Position numbers and translations under genes: made by a program | Notes under the pieces: model-generated | Database searches by the model: none | The model's input: only the letters and a program-made list of their open reading frames with translations | Told to the model about the DNA's origin: nothing | Source of the DNA: Alphaproteobacteria bacterium | GTDB taxonomy: Bacteria > Pseudomonadota > Alphaproteobacteria > Caulobacterales > Maricaulaceae | DNA: 64,000 nucleotides | Reading direction: 5' to 3' | Assembly (NCBI GenBank): GCA_016124205.1 | Contig: WGOD01000001.1 | Location: forward strand, 124,001-188,000 | Part shown: in pieces, positions 8,594 to 17,912 of the stretch | How the letters are laid out: each line of letters opens with the position of its first letter | How positions within the stretch are numbered: position 1 is the first letter of the stretch

Positions 8594-10276
8594 ATGCCGC
8601 TACCGATCAACCGGCGACACCTTTTGCTCGGATCGACGGGTCTGGCGCTGACGGCGGCCGCGTGCGGCACGCCGAACCGGCAATTGCCACCAGCTCCGAC
8701 CGGTCCCTTCCGGCATGGCGTTGCATCCGGTGAGCCCGATCAGACGAGCGTGGTCCTGTGGACCGCGGTCAGCGAGGATGGCGGCGGCGAGCTGACTTGG
8801 CAGGTCGCGGCCGACGCGGATTTCACCGACATCGTCTGGGAGGAGACCGAACAGCGGCAGTACATCCGGATGAATCCGGTCTCGACCTACAAGGCAGTGG
8901 CGACCGGGCTCGATCCCGACCGCCGGTATTTCTACCGAGCCCTGCACAATGGCGAGCCGTCTCCGGCTGGGCGAACGCGGACGCTGCCGGCCCAGCCGCG
9001 CGACCGGTTCAACATCGCCTTCTGTTCTTGTTCCAACTATCCGGCGGGCTATTTCAACGCCTATCGCGAGATGGCGAACACGGACGATCTCGACCTCGTC
9101 CTGCACCTAGGCGATTACATCTATGAATACGGGCAGGGCGGCTACGCCACCGAGGACGCCGAGGATCTGGGGCGGGTGCCGAACCCGGTCCACGAATGCC
9201 TGACCTATGCCGACTATGCTGCGCGCCATGCCCAGTACAAGTCCGATCCGGACCTGCAGGCCGCCCATGCCGCGGCGCCCTGGTTCATCACCTGGGACGA
9301 TCACGAAGTCGCCAACGACACCTGGTCGGGCGGGGCGGAAAACCACAATGACGGCGAAGGCGAATGGGCGACCCGCCGCAGCGAGGCCTTGCGCGCCTTC
9401 CATGACTGGAACCCGACGCGTGAACCGGCCGACCTGATCGGCGGGCTGAAAACCGTCGAGATCGCGGGACTGGCCACGATCGCCCTGACCGAAAGCCGCC
9501 ATACGGCGCGTTCCGAACAGCTGACCTTCGACAGCTTCCCGATTGCCTACGATGCCGAGGACACGCCGGAGAACCGCGCGCTGGTGGCCGAATGGCTGCG
9601 CGATGTGGTTGGTGATCCGTCGCGTGAAATGCTGGGCATGGCGCAGATCGAGGCAATTGCCGACGCGTTCCGCTCCTCCCGGGAGGGCGGTACGCCCTGG
9701 CAGGTGCTGGGCGGTCAGGTGCTGCTCGGCAAGCTGAACATGCCGAATTATGTCGAGGCCTTGCCGGGCTGGCTCAAATGGATCGTGCGCAACCGCGAGC
9801 CGCTCGCCTGGGAATATGTGATGCGGTCGCGCTTCGACAGTCCGTTCAGCTTCGACAGCTGGGATGGCTATCCCGCCGAACGCGAGCGGCTTTATTCGGC
9901 GGTGCTGGACGCCACGGACGGCATGATCGCGCTGGCGGGCGATACGCACAATTTCTGGACCTGCGCACTGGCAACAGAGGCGGGCCGGCCGGTCGGGTAC
10001 GAGTTCGGCACGACGTCGATCTCCAGCCCCTCGGAGTTTGAAGGCATCCCCGCTCCCGGCGTGCATTTTGGCCGCATCACCGAAGCGGCGAATGCGGAGA
10101 TCCTGCACCACGAACCCTATCGTCGTGGCTTCATCCTGCTGTCGCTGACACCGGAAGCGGTCGAGGCGGACTATGTCGAAGTCTCGACGGTGAAACGGAC
10201 CGGCTATGACGCCGGGATCGACAGCCGCTGGCGCGTGACGCGCGGTGAGGGCGGGCTGGAGCTTGAAGCGCTCTGA
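8594..10276 (+). CDS. phoD: PhoD-like alkaline phosphatase/phosphodiesterase (lipoprotein-type signal)
   Basis: 560 residues. The N terminus combines a twin-arginine-like stretch (NRRHLLLGS) with a lipobox (LTAAACGT), so export and lipid anchoring are likely. The N-terminal beta domain (PFRHGVASGEPDQTSVVLWT) and the metallophosphoesterase core follow, with metal ligands in HLGDYIYEYG, TWDDHEVAND and the late GDTHNFW. The family releases phosphate from mono- and diesters with Fe/Ca cofactors. The start ATG follows GGGGAGAGAGACC. No Pho-box was identified by eye. Confidence 0.93.
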   Translation: MPLPINRRHLLLGSTGLALTAAACGTPNRQLPPAPTGPFRHGVASGEPDQTSVVLWTAVSEDGGGELTWQVAADADFTDIVWEETEQRQYIRMNPVSTYKAVATGLDPDRRYFYRALHNGEPSPAGRTRTLPAQPRDRFNIAFCSCSNYPAGYFNAYREMANTDDLDLVLHLGDYIYEYGQGGYATEDAEDLGRVPNPVHECLTYADYAARHAQYKSDPDLQAAHAAAPWFITWDDHEVANDTWSGGAENHNDGEGEWATRRSEALRAFHDWNPTREPADLIGGLKTVEIAGLATIALTESRHTARSEQLTFDSFPIAYDAEDTPENRALVAEWLRDVVGDPSREMLGMAQIEAIADAFRSSREGGTPWQVLGGQVLLGKLNMPNYVEALPGWLKWIVRNREPLAWEYVMRSRFDSPFSFDSWDGYPAERERLYSAVLDATDGMIALAGDTHNFWTCALATEAGRPVGYEFGTTSISSPSEFEGIPAPGVHFGRITEAANAEILHHEPYRRGFILLSLTPEAVEADYVEVSTVKRTGYDAGIDSRWRVTRGEGGLELEAL

Positions 10277-10287
10277 TTTCTCCTCGT

Positions 10288-10402
10288 CCTTTCCCCGCCT
10301 ACGCGGGGAAAGGCGAGAGATCAGAATAACTTCATGGGTTTCTCGCGAAAGCGGGAACCCGAAACCGGGTGCATGCTTCAGGTCCCCTCTTTCGTGGGGA
10401 CC
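10288..10402. repeat. Three tandem intergenic hairpins between convergent genes
   Basis: Three separate inverted repeats fill the gap between phoD and the convergent amidohydrolase. The first has arms CCTTTCCCCGC (10288-10298) and GCGGGGAAAGG (10303-10313) with a 4-base loop. The second spans about 10336-10360 and is imperfect (GGGTT...AACCC). The third has arms GGTCCCC (10381-10387) and GGGGACC (10396-10402). They lack long T runs, so they resemble palindromic intergenic repeats or mRNA-end stabilisers more than simple terminators. Confidence 0.7.
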
Positions 10403-10429
10403 CCAGTGGTTGCGGGCAATCGCGAGATC

Positions 10430-12190
10430 TCACCGCCCTGCGCGCACCAGACGGCCCGGGCGTTCATCCGTGACGACATCGTCGAGAACCACCGGCACGC
10501 CCGAAACAAGTGTCGCGCGATAGCCCTTCGCCTTCTGAAGGAGGCGCTGACCGCCGGCGGGCAGGTCCTTGACCATGTAGGGCGGCAGGACGTTCAGGCT
10601 TTCGTGATCGATAATGTTCAGGTCAGCCTTCTGCCCGACTTTGATCCGGCCCCGATCCTTCAGCCCCAGATAGTCGGTGATGTCCGAGGTCAGCATCTGA
10701 ACCGCGCGCGGCAGCGGCACGCGCGGTCCGCGCGTGCGGTCCCGCGTCCAGTAGCTCATCAGATAGGTGGGGGTGGACGCGTCGCAGATCGTGCCGACAT
10801 GGGCCCCGCCATCGCCCAGCCCCTGAAGCGCTTGCGGGTGGGTCATCATGGTGTGGACGTTGCCGTAATCGCCTTCGGTGTAATTGTAGATCGGGAAGTA
10901 GATCAGCTCCTGACCGTCGCGCTCTAGCACGGTGTCGTAGAGCTTCTCCATCAGCGGAATACCCTCCCGCTCGGCCTGGGCGGCGAGGGATTGTTCCGGC
11001 GGCTGCTCGTAGTCTGGATTGTCACCGAGCTTGAACAGCTTGGTGGCGACGAAGTCGATATGCTCCATCAGGAGGTCGGCGAGCGGCGGAACGGACGAGC
11101 CCGGCCCCGACAGCTTGTCGGTCTTCTCCGACAGGATCTGCGCCTTGAAGTCCGGTGTCTTCATGATCGCGACCCGCTCTTCGAACGGCAGGTGGGCGAT
11201 CTTCTTGTAGCTCGGATAGCCCATGAAGAAGTGGAAGGTGCATTGCAGGCCGAGGAAGACGCCGATACCGCGCGGCGCGACCTGCACCCGCATGTCGACG
11301 CCCTGACGCTTCATCTCCTCGGCCTTGCCCAGGATCTGCTTCCACTGATCGGGCGCGAAGTCGCGCTGCATCAGCGACATGGAGAAGGGACGCCCGCCGG
11401 CGGCCTTCACATAGGCTTCGAGGACTTTCCATTCCGCCTCGAAACGGTCGCCCTCGCGTTCAAGATCGAAATCGCTGACGGCCTGCACGACGCCATAGCC
11501 GAGCCCGTCAAAAGCGGAAGCGATGCCCGCGAGTTCGCGCGCCGTGGCCTCCGATGAGGGCGTGAAGTCACCGTCGGCGGTCTTGTGGACATCGCTGCGG
11601 CCGGTCGAGAAGCCGATCGCTCCGGCCTCCATCGCGGCGCGCACAAGATCGCGCATTTTCGCGATGTCGGCGTCGGTCGCGTCTTCGTCGGCAATGGCCC
11701 GATCGCCCATGACGTAGACGCGGAGCGGGTCGTGGCCAATATGCACGGCGATGTCGATCGTGCGGTTCTGGGCCTCCAGCGCGTCCATATAGTCCGGGAA
11801 GCTGTCCCAGTTCCATTTCAGACCTTCGGCCAATGCCGTGCCGGGAATATCCTCGACGCCTTCCATCAGCTTGATCAGGCGTTCGTGGTCGGTCTTGTGC
11901 ACCGGCGCGAAACCGACACCGCAGTTTCCCATCACCGTCGTCGTGACGCCGTGGCAAACCGAGGGTTCCAGGCGGTCGTCCCAGGTCGCCTGGCCGTCAT
12001 AATGGCTGTGCAAGTCGATGAAGCCGGGTGTGACGATGCAACCTGCCGCATCAATCGTGCGCCTGGCTTCGCCAAGCCCGGAACCGATCTCGGCGATCTT
12101 TCCGTCGATTATGCCAATCTCCGCCGAATAGGGTTCGCCGCCGTCGCCGTCATGGATCAGGCCGCCGGTGATTTTCAGATCGAAGGTCAT
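10430..12190 (-). CDS. Amidohydrolase, D-aminoacylase/N-acyl-D-amino-acid deacylase type
   Basis: 586 residues. It starts with the composite beta strands of the amidohydrolase fold ([17 protein letters not shown]) and has the metal motif [16 protein letters not shown] (HxH). [11 protein letters not shown] and GFSTGRSDV are typical of the D-aminoacylase (amidohydrolase 3) branch, and a late Asp lies in GDGGAHVG. The family hydrolyses N-acyl-D-amino acids or cyclic amides in the cytoplasm. Its ATG overlaps the stop of the upstream transporter gene by 4 bases, so transport and hydrolysis are probably linked. Confidence 0.9.
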   Translation of the reverse strand: MTFDLKITGGLIHDGDGGEPYSAEIGIIDGKIAEIGSGLGEARRTIDAAGCIVTPGFIDLHSHYDGQATWDDRLEPSVCHGVTTTVMGNCGVGFAPVHKTDHERLIKLMEGVEDIPGTALAEGLKWNWDSFPDYMDALEAQNRTIDIAVHIGHDPLRVYVMGDRAIADEDATDADIAKMRDLVRAAMEAGAIGFSTGRSDVHKTADGDFTPSSEATARELAGIASAFDGLGYGVVQAVSDFDLEREGDRFEAEWKVLEAYVKAAGGRPFSMSLMQRDFAPDQWKQILGKAEEMKRQGVDMRVQVAPRGIGVFLGLQCTFHFFMGYPSYKKIAHLPFEERVAIMKTPDFKAQILSEKTDKLSGPGSSVPPLADLLMEHIDFVATKLFKLGDNPDYEQPPEQSLAAQAEREGIPLMEKLYDTVLERDGQELIYFPIYNYTEGDYGNVHTMMTHPQALQGLGDGGAHVGTICDASTPTYLMSYWTRDRTRGPRVPLPRAVQMLTSDITDYLGLKDRGRIKVGQKADLNIIDHESLNVLPPYMVKDLPAGGQRLLQKAKGYRATLVSGVPVVLDDVVTDERPGRLVRAGR

Positions 12191-13122
12191 TCTGCTGCAC
12201 TCCCGGATGCGGCGCGTCTGGCGTTCCAGACGCGGAAAGCTGTAGCAAGGGACAGTCCGGCGACAAGATGCCAGATCGCCCAGGTGGCGGTCACGGCCGC
12301 GGCCCCGCCCAGCCCGTCGAACTGGGCGAGCAGGATGACGAGGCCGAGGCCGGAATTCTGGATGCCAATTTCAAAGGTCAGGGCGCGGCGCGACGGCGGG
12401 TCGAGCCGCAGGATCCGGCCCGACGCAGCGCCCAGGGAGAAGGCGGTCGCATTGTGGATGACGGCGACCGGCACGATGATCAGTCCGGTTGCCATGACGA
12501 TCGCCCAATTGCCCTGCAGTCCGACGACGATCAGGGCGATGATGATCAGGATGGCGAGCCCCTGAAAGATCGGCTGAAGCCGGTCGGCCAGCTTCGGCAG
12601 TTTCGCGCGCACGAGCATGCCCAGAGCCAGCGGCACGGCGAGCATCGCCGCGACCTGTACAAGGAAGGGCAGCGGGTCGACATCGACCTGGTGGATCAGT
12701 TCGGCAGTGGGCGGGTAGAGGCTGGCCCAGAACAGGATGGAGAGCGGCGTGACGAGGAAGGCGAGCGCGCTCGAACCCCCCGTCAGGGCCACCGAATAGG
12801 CCACATTGCCACGCGCGAGCATGACGAAGAGGTTCGAGACATTCCCGCCCGGACAGCAGGCCACCACGATCATGCCGAGCGCGACCGAGGGCGTTGGCGC
12901 GATCAGGGCCGCAAGGGCGAGCGTCACGAGGGGCAGGCCCAGCACCTGCGTGATGACGCCGCCGACGAACATTTTCGGATGGGTCTTGAGGAAGGCGAAG
13001 TCGGAGATGCGCAGCGACAGGGCGACGGCGAACATCATCACCGCCAGGGCTATGGCGAGACCAATCTCGCTGCCCTGACCCAGCGAAACGTTCGCGGCAT
13101 CAATCATCGCCGGATCCGTCAT
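12187..13122 (-). CDS. Bile acid:sodium symporter-family (BASS-like) transporter
   Basis: About 311 residues if started at ATG 13122 (MTDPAMIDAANVS); a GTG at 13140 would add six residues and neither has an ideally spaced ribosome site. About nine hydrophobic segments are visible. CCPGGNVSNLFV is the conserved BASS sodium-site region. Family members import bile acids, pantoate, pyruvate and other organic acids with Na+. Coupled by a 4-base overlap to the amidohydrolase, whose substrate it may import (inference). Confidence 0.88.
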   Translation of the reverse strand: MTDPAMIDAANVSLGQGSEIGLAIALAVMMFAVALSLRISDFAFLKTHPKMFVGGVITQVLGLPLVTLALAALIAPTPSVALGMIVVACCPGGNVSNLFVMLARGNVAYSVALTGGSSALAFLVTPLSILFWASLYPPTAELIHQVDVDPLPFLVQVAAMLAVPLALGMLVRAKLPKLADRLQPIFQGLAILIIIALIVVGLQGNWAIVMATGLIIVPVAVIHNATAFSLGAASGRILRLDPPSRRALTFEIGIQNSGLGLVILLAQFDGLGGAAAVTATWAIWHLVAGLSLATAFRVWNARRAASGSAAE

Positions 13123-13192
13123 CTCTCCCCGATCCCGCACCGTGTGGCGGTGTCATCTGCGAGGGTGACGGCGGCCCGACTCCTCGCTTAAA

Positions 13193-13207
13193 GTGAACAC
13201 AGTTCAC
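13193..13207. promoter_or_regulatory. Second copy of the GTGAAC-N3-GTTCAC palindrome
   Basis: GTGAAC-ACA-GTTCAC lies between the divergent symporter/amidohydrolase pair and the beta-helix/diheme pair, 34 bases before the beta-helix ATG. It has the same arms and spacing as the element at 6177-6191, and only these two intact copies were found by eye. It could control either or both divergent transcripts. Confidence 0.6.
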
Positions 13208-13241
13208 CACGCGAGTGGACAGGAACAAAGGGGGAGGGCGC

Positions 13242-14471
13242 ATGAAAGCGCATCTGATCGCCATTCTGGCGGGAACGGGCCTGGTGCTGGCCGCGTGCGG
13301 CGGCGAACCGCAAGGCCGTGACGTGTCCGAGGCCGACACCGACTATCAGACCACGCTGATGGAGCAGTTGCTCGACGCGCAGCCCGGCGACGTGATCGAG
13401 ATTCCGGCCGGTGTGTTCAGCTTCGACCGTTCCCTGTCGCTCACCGTCGACGGCGTGACGATCCGTGGCGCGGGAATGGACGAGACCATCCTGTCCTTTG
13501 CCAACCAGTCGTCTGGCGCGGAAGGCCTGCTTGTCACGGCGAGCGATTTCACCATCGAGGACCTCGCCATCGAGGACACGAACGGCGATGCGCTGAAGAT
13601 CAATGAGGGCGAGAACATCATCATCCGGCGCGTCCGCACCGAATGGACCAACGGACCCGATACCGACAACGGCGCCTACGGCATCTATCCGGTGCAGACC
13701 ACCAATGTGCTGATCGATGGCGCAGTGGCGATCGGCGCCTCCGACGCCGGCATCTATGTCGGCCAGTCGCGCAATGTGATCATTCGCAACAGCCGTGCAG
13801 AACGGAATGTTGCCGGGATCGAGGTCGAGAACACCGAAGGGGCCGACGTCTACGGCAATGTCGCGACGGAAAACACCGGCGGGATTCTGGTGTTCAACAT
13901 GCCGAACCTGCCCCAGCCGGGCCGCCAGACGCGCGTGTTCGACAATCAAGTCTTCGACAACAACACCCGCAATTTCGGCCATCCGGGTACGCCGGTGGCC
14001 AGCGTTCCGGCCGGGTCAGGCATCGTGATCAATTCCAATGATGACGTTGAGATTTTCAACAACGACATCCGCGATCACCGCACCGCGAACATCATCATCT
14101 CCAGCGTCTATTCGACCGGCTATTCCGACCTCGGCACGCGCGAGGATTTCGACCCGTATCCGGAAGGCATCTACATCCATTCGAATACGCTCGGCGAGGG
14201 CGGCAACAACCCGGACGGGATGGATCTGCAGGCGCTCCGCGTCGCCATGTTCGGGCTTAACGGGCGTTTCCCGGACGTGCTCTGGGATGGCTATATCGAC
14301 GACGCCAAAATGGTCGACGGCGTGATGCCGCACGCGCTTCGCATCTGCATCGACAATGGCGATGCCGAGATGATGAATGCCGACGGTCCGGGTGGTTACG
14401 GCAATCCGCGCATGGCCGAGGATTATCGCTGCCAGCTCGATCCGCTGCCGGAAATCACGTTGCCGTTCTGA
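13242..14471 (+). CDS. Parallel beta-helix lipoprotein (partner of diheme cytochrome, TIGR03805-like)
   Basis: 409 residues from ATG 13242 after GGGGGAGGGCGC. The signal ends in a lipobox (LAACGG), so it is an envelope lipoprotein. The body is a right-handed beta-helix: repeated short strands with Asn/Asp turns, such as FTIEDLAIEDTNGDALKI, NIIIRRVRTEW, NVIIRNSRAERNVAG and EIFNNDI. This family is known to occur in two-gene pairs with an uncharacterised diheme-type lipoprotein family, exactly as here. Its substrate is unknown; the fold suggests polysaccharide binding or lyase/epimerase-like action. The stop shares one base with the next ATG (TGATG). Confidence 0.88.
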   Translation: MKAHLIAILAGTGLVLAACGGEPQGRDVSEADTDYQTTLMEQLLDAQPGDVIEIPAGVFSFDRSLSLTVDGVTIRGAGMDETILSFANQSSGAEGLLVTASDFTIEDLAIEDTNGDALKINEGENIIIRRVRTEWTNGPDTDNGAYGIYPVQTTNVLIDGAVAIGASDAGIYVGQSRNVIIRNSRAERNVAGIEVENTEGADVYGNVATENTGGILVFNMPNLPQPGRQTRVFDNQVFDNNTRNFGHPGTPVASVPAGSGIVINSNDDVEIFNNDIRDHRTANIIISSVYSTGYSDLGTREDFDPYPEGIYIHSNTLGEGGNNPDGMDLQALRVAMFGLNGRFPDVLWDGYIDDAKMVDGVMPHALRICIDNGDAEMMNADGPGGYGNPRMAEDYRCQLDPLPEITLPF

Positions 14472-15592
14472 TGCTACGCGCCGTTATTGTTGTCAGCCTC
14501 CTCCTGCTGGCGTCCTGCCAGTCGGAGGAGGGCGCGCCGACGCCGCAATTCCATGCCAGCGAAAACCCGCTTTCGCTGAGCGAGTGGGGCATGCTGCGGG
14601 TCACGCGCGAGACGCTGCTCACCGGGTTCGACGTCGAGCCCTACGACCTCAACACGCCGCTGTTTTCCGACCATGCCGGCAAGTTCCGGACGATCTGGAT
14701 GCCCGAAGGATCGAGCGCGCGCTATAGCGAGGACGGTGTGTTCGACTTCCCGGTCGGCACGGTCATCACCAAGACCTTCTACTATCCGATCGGCGAACAC
14801 GGTCAGCTTGAACGCGGCGACGTCCCCGCTGATGTCTGGGCGGCCTCCGGCACGCTCGACATGACGCGGGTGCATCTCGTCGAGACGCGCATTCTGGTGC
14901 GACGCGAGACTGGCTGGGTCGCGCTGCCCTATGTCTGGAATGATGAGCAGACCGATGCCGTGCTGATGCGAACCGGCGACATGCAGCATTTCACGCTGGT
15001 CGATGACGGACATGCCATCGAGATCAACTACCTCGTCCCCAATGCGAACCAGTGTCAGGGCTGTCACGCGACCAACAACACGACACGGGAAATCCATCCC
15101 ATTGGTCCGGCGGCGCGGCATCTCAACCGCGAATTCGACTATGCCGATGGACCGGCCAACCAGCTCGAGCATCTCGTCGCTGTGGGATATCTGACCGGCG
15201 CACCAGCATCCGGCGATGCGCCGCGGGCGCCGGACTGGACCGATACGCGTTTGCCGGTCGAGGCGCGCGCCCGCGCCTGGCTCGATATCAATTGCGCGCA
15301 CTGCCACAACCCGGCGGGGCCGGCGGACACGTCCGGGCTCTATCTCGATCGGGGTACGCCCATGGGACCGAATTTCGGCCTGTGCAAGGTGCCGATCGCG
15401 GCCGGGCCGGGGTCGGGCGGACACCGCTTCGACATCGTTCCCGGACAACCGGACGAGAGCATTCTGATCTTCCGAATGGAGTCGCTGCGCCCTGACGTGA
15501 TGATGCCGGAACTCGGCCGATCCGTGGTTCACGACGAAAGCGTGGCGCTGCTACGGGCGTGGATTTCCGGGCTGGAAGGCGACTGTTCATAA
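14471..15592 (+). CDS. Diheme c-type cytochrome lipoprotein (HNE_0200/SO2930-like family)
   Basis: 373 residues. The lipobox LLLASC places the lipidated Cys at 16. Two haem-binding motifs are present: CQGCH at 195-199 and CAHCH at 275-279, the second followed by PAGPADTSGLYLD. The N-terminal half has no haem motif and is a conserved domain of unknown role. The family was named for its pairing with the beta-helix protein just upstream and is predicted to work with it outside the inner membrane, perhaps passing electrons from a sugar or alcohol oxidation. Translationally coupled to the upstream gene. Confidence 0.88.
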   Translation: MLRAVIVVSLLLLASCQSEEGAPTPQFHASENPLSLSEWGMLRVTRETLLTGFDVEPYDLNTPLFSDHAGKFRTIWMPEGSSARYSEDGVFDFPVGTVITKTFYYPIGEHGQLERGDVPADVWAASGTLDMTRVHLVETRILVRRETGWVALPYVWNDEQTDAVLMRTGDMQHFTLVDDGHAIEINYLVPNANQCQGCHATNNTTREIHPIGPAARHLNREFDYADGPANQLEHLVAVGYLTGAPASGDAPRAPDWTDTRLPVEARARAWLDINCAHCHNPAGPADTSGLYLDRGTPMGPNFGLCKVPIAAGPGSGGHRFDIVPGQPDESILIFRMESLRPDVMMPELGRSVVHDESVALLRAWISGLEGDCS

Positions 15593-15683
15593 AATCGCGA
15601 TTGATCCCGCGCTGCGGCCTGCTAGCTTCGTGTCAGGCGCGAGGGAATGGGGATCAAATTCGCGCACAAGGGGAGAATTCCAG

Positions 15684-15995
15684 ATGTTTCTGACTGCCAT
15701 CATCGCTGCCGCGACGCTTCAGTCTTCCGGCATGGACGCGCTTCTGCAGTACGATCTGCACGTGTCCGCGCCGTCGGCGGAGTATACCGTATCCTTCCAT
15801 GAAGACGGCACGTATTCGTCCGACGTCGGCATCCACGGCACGTGGGAGGTCGTCGATGGCGAACTCTGCACGACGCGGTCGACGGGCGAGCATGCCTGTG
15901 AGGCCCTGATGGACGTTCCGGCCGAAGCCGGCACCAGCTGGACCGGCACGAATACGGCGGGTGAGGAAGTGACGTTCACGCTCGTCGAGCGCTGA
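15684..15995 (+). CDS. Small secreted protein of unknown function
   Basis: 103 residues from ATG 15684, chosen because it follows AAGGGGAGAATTCCAG; an in-frame upstream start at 15630 has no such site. The N terminus (MFLTAIIAAATLQSS) looks like a short signal peptide. The mature part is rich in beta-strand and acidic residues (SFHEDGTYSSDVGIHGTWEVVDGEL), like small lipocalin-type 'GTWE' domains, with two Cys that could form a disulphide. No function assigned. A good terminator follows. Confidence 0.72.
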   Translation: MFLTAIIAAATLQSSGMDALLQYDLHVSAPSAEYTVSFHEDGTYSSDVGIHGTWEVVDGELCTTRSTGEHACEALMDVPAEAGTSWTGTNTAGEEVTFTLVER

Positions 15996-16021
15996 TCGCA
16001 ACCGACCCATCGATACCTGAG

Positions 16022-16052
16022 AGGGCCGCCATCGCGCGGCCCTTTCTATTTT
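16022..16052 (+). terminator. Intrinsic terminator after the small secreted protein
   Basis: Arms AGGGCCGC (16022-16029) and GCGGCCCT (16036-16043) with a 6-base loop, followed by TTCTATTTT. The T run overlaps the end of the convergent ABC transporter gene. Confidence 0.8.
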
Positions 16053-17896
16053 CCGCCGGCATTGTCGCGGTAGAATTCGCCTTGCTGGTCGAACAGCTTC
16101 CGGTATCGGCCCTTGGCCTGGAAGAGTTCGTCATGCGTGCCGGTCTCGATGATCCGGCCCTTGTCCAGCATCACGATCCGGTCGCAATGCTGGAGATTCG
16201 ACAGCCGGTGGCTGATCAGGATCAGCGTGCGTTGTTCCTGACGTGCGATTTCGAGGAATTCGGCTTCGGCCTCCGGGTCGAGCGCAGCCGTGGGTTCGTC
16301 GAGGATCAGGATATCGGCATTCGTCCGCAGCATGGCGCGGGCCAGGGCCAGGCGCTGCCACTGCCCGCCCGACAATTCGCGTCCATCGAGAAAGCGTTTC
16401 GACAGACGCGTATCGAGCCCTTCGGGCAGTTCCGCGACCAACGGTCCGGCCAGTCCTTTTTCGGCGGCGGCGAGGAGCGCTCCGGGCTCGACCGGGCGCA
16501 GGCCTTCGCCCATGGCGATGTTTTCTCCGACCGTCATCTTGTAGCGCTGGAAGGGCTGAAACAGCGTTGCGGTTCGCGCGGCGAGGGCGGTCCAGTCCCA
16601 GTCCTTGAGCTCGGTTCCATCAAGGGAAATGCGGCCCGATGTCGGGCTGTAGAGCCCCATCAAGAGGCGGACGAGCGTGGTCTTGCCAGAGCCATTCGCG
16701 CCGACCAGGCCCAGCTGGGTGCCGGCGGGAATGTCGAGCGTGATGCCGGCGACGGCCGGACGGCTTCCACCCGGATAGGTGAAAGCCACATCGTCAAGCC
16801 GGAAACCGGTTCCCGGTACGGCGCCGGCCGTCGCCGTGCCTGGCCGCTCCGGTTCGGCGATGGCGAGCAGGTCATAGAGATTTGAAATGTAGAGGAGGTC
16901 CTCATACCCGCCGCCGACGGCGGTGAGCATGGAGGACAGCGTGTTCTGGCCCTGGCGCAGCACCGTCACCAGCATTGTCATCTGACCGAGCGTGATCGTG
17001 CCGCCGATCGTGACAAGCACGATCCAGACCTTGCCGCCAAGGAAGATCGCCGACGACAGGACGCCGAGTGCAATGGCCCAGCCGGCGCGGCGCGCCTGAA
17101 GCTTGCGATCATGTCCGAACAGCCAGCCGAACAGGTTCTCGTACCGCGACAGAATTTGCGGGCTGGCTCCGGCATGAATGCGTTCCGGTGCCGAGGTCTC
17201 CGTCGTCATCAGGGTTTCGAGATAGGAGCGCTCGCGCATCTCCGGGGTCCGCCCGGTATGAAACCGGAAGAGGTGACCGGAGAAATTCACCTCGCTCAGG
17301 AAGAGCGGCAGGCCGCCGGCGACGACGATCAGCACGGCCCACGGCGAAAACGTCCACAGCACGACAGCGAAGCTGACCACTGTGATCGCGAACTGGGCGG
17401 TTTCGAAAATCCGGCTGACAAGCCCGTAGGGCCGCGAGGATGCGAACTGCTTGGCGAGGAGGATCTGCTGCTGGATCGACGCATCTTCCAGCTGAGTCAG
17501 GTCCATGCGCAGCGTCTTGTCGTAGATCAGGTGGCTGACCGCATAGCCGAGCCGCGCCTGCAGCATGCTTTTCAGGAAGGTTAGGGCGCGCCGGACCGCG
17601 AGCATGGCGGCCAGCACACCGGCCTCGGCCACTGTCCACCAGATCGCCGTGTTCCGGCTCACTGCCGTTCCGGCGTCGATCGCGGCAAGAACCGAGTCGA
17701 TGACTTCCTTGGCCAACCAGGCTGCGGCGGCCGGCAGCAGGGCCAGGATGACGGTCAGGATGCCGATGCCGATCGCCAGCCAGCGGTCATTCTTCCAGAC
17801 GAGACCGAGCGCGCGCAGACCGTAGCCAAGCCCGTCGCGAAGGCTCGGGGTGTCGATATCGTCGAACGGTGTGTCGGCCGCGCGGGCCATGGGCAT
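16046..17896 (-). CDS. ABC exporter, fused permease-ATPase
   Basis: 616 residues, the standard half-transporter layout: six-helix permease (about 40-330) and a C-terminal nucleotide-binding domain. Walker A GANGSGKTT is at 399-407; the signature LSGGQWQRLALARAM and Walker B ADILILDEPTAALD follow. It would work as a homodimer in the inner membrane. The ATG at 17896 follows AAGGACGA. It lies 16 bases after a glycosyltransferase/sulfotransferase gene and continues the same minus-strand run, which suggests export of a sulfated or glycosylated lipid or peptide (inference). Confidence 0.92.
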   Translation of the reverse strand: MPMARAADTPFDDIDTPSLRDGLGYGLRALGLVWKNDRWLAIGIGILTVILALLPAAAAWLAKEVIDSVLAAIDAGTAVSRNTAIWWTVAEAGVLAAMLAVRRALTFLKSMLQARLGYAVSHLIYDKTLRMDLTQLEDASIQQQILLAKQFASSRPYGLVSRIFETAQFAITVVSFAVVLWTFSPWAVLIVVAGGLPLFLSEVNFSGHLFRFHTGRTPEMRERSYLETLMTTETSAPERIHAGASPQILSRYENLFGWLFGHDRKLQARRAGWAIALGVLSSAIFLGGKVWIVLVTIGGTITLGQMTMLVTVLRQGQNTLSSMLTAVGGGYEDLLYISNLYDLLAIAEPERPGTATAGAVPGTGFRLDDVAFTYPGGSRPAVAGITLDIPAGTQLGLVGANGSGKTTLVRLLMGLYSPTSGRISLDGTELKDWDWTALAARTATLFQPFQRYKMTVGENIAMGEGLRPVEPGALLAAAEKGLAGPLVAELPEGLDTRLSKRFLDGRELSGGQWQRLALARAMLRTNADILILDEPTAALDPEAEAEFLEIARQEQRTLILISHRLSNLQHCDRIVMLDKGRIIETGTHDELFQAKGRYRKLFDQQGEFYRDNAGGK

Positions 17897-17912
17897 TCGT
17901 CCTTGCGGCGCG

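Noticed and set aside
6745-8670. 641-residue minus-strand frame opposite the acylase gene
   Set aside because: Arg/His/Val-rich translation with no motif; overlaps a well-supported gene.
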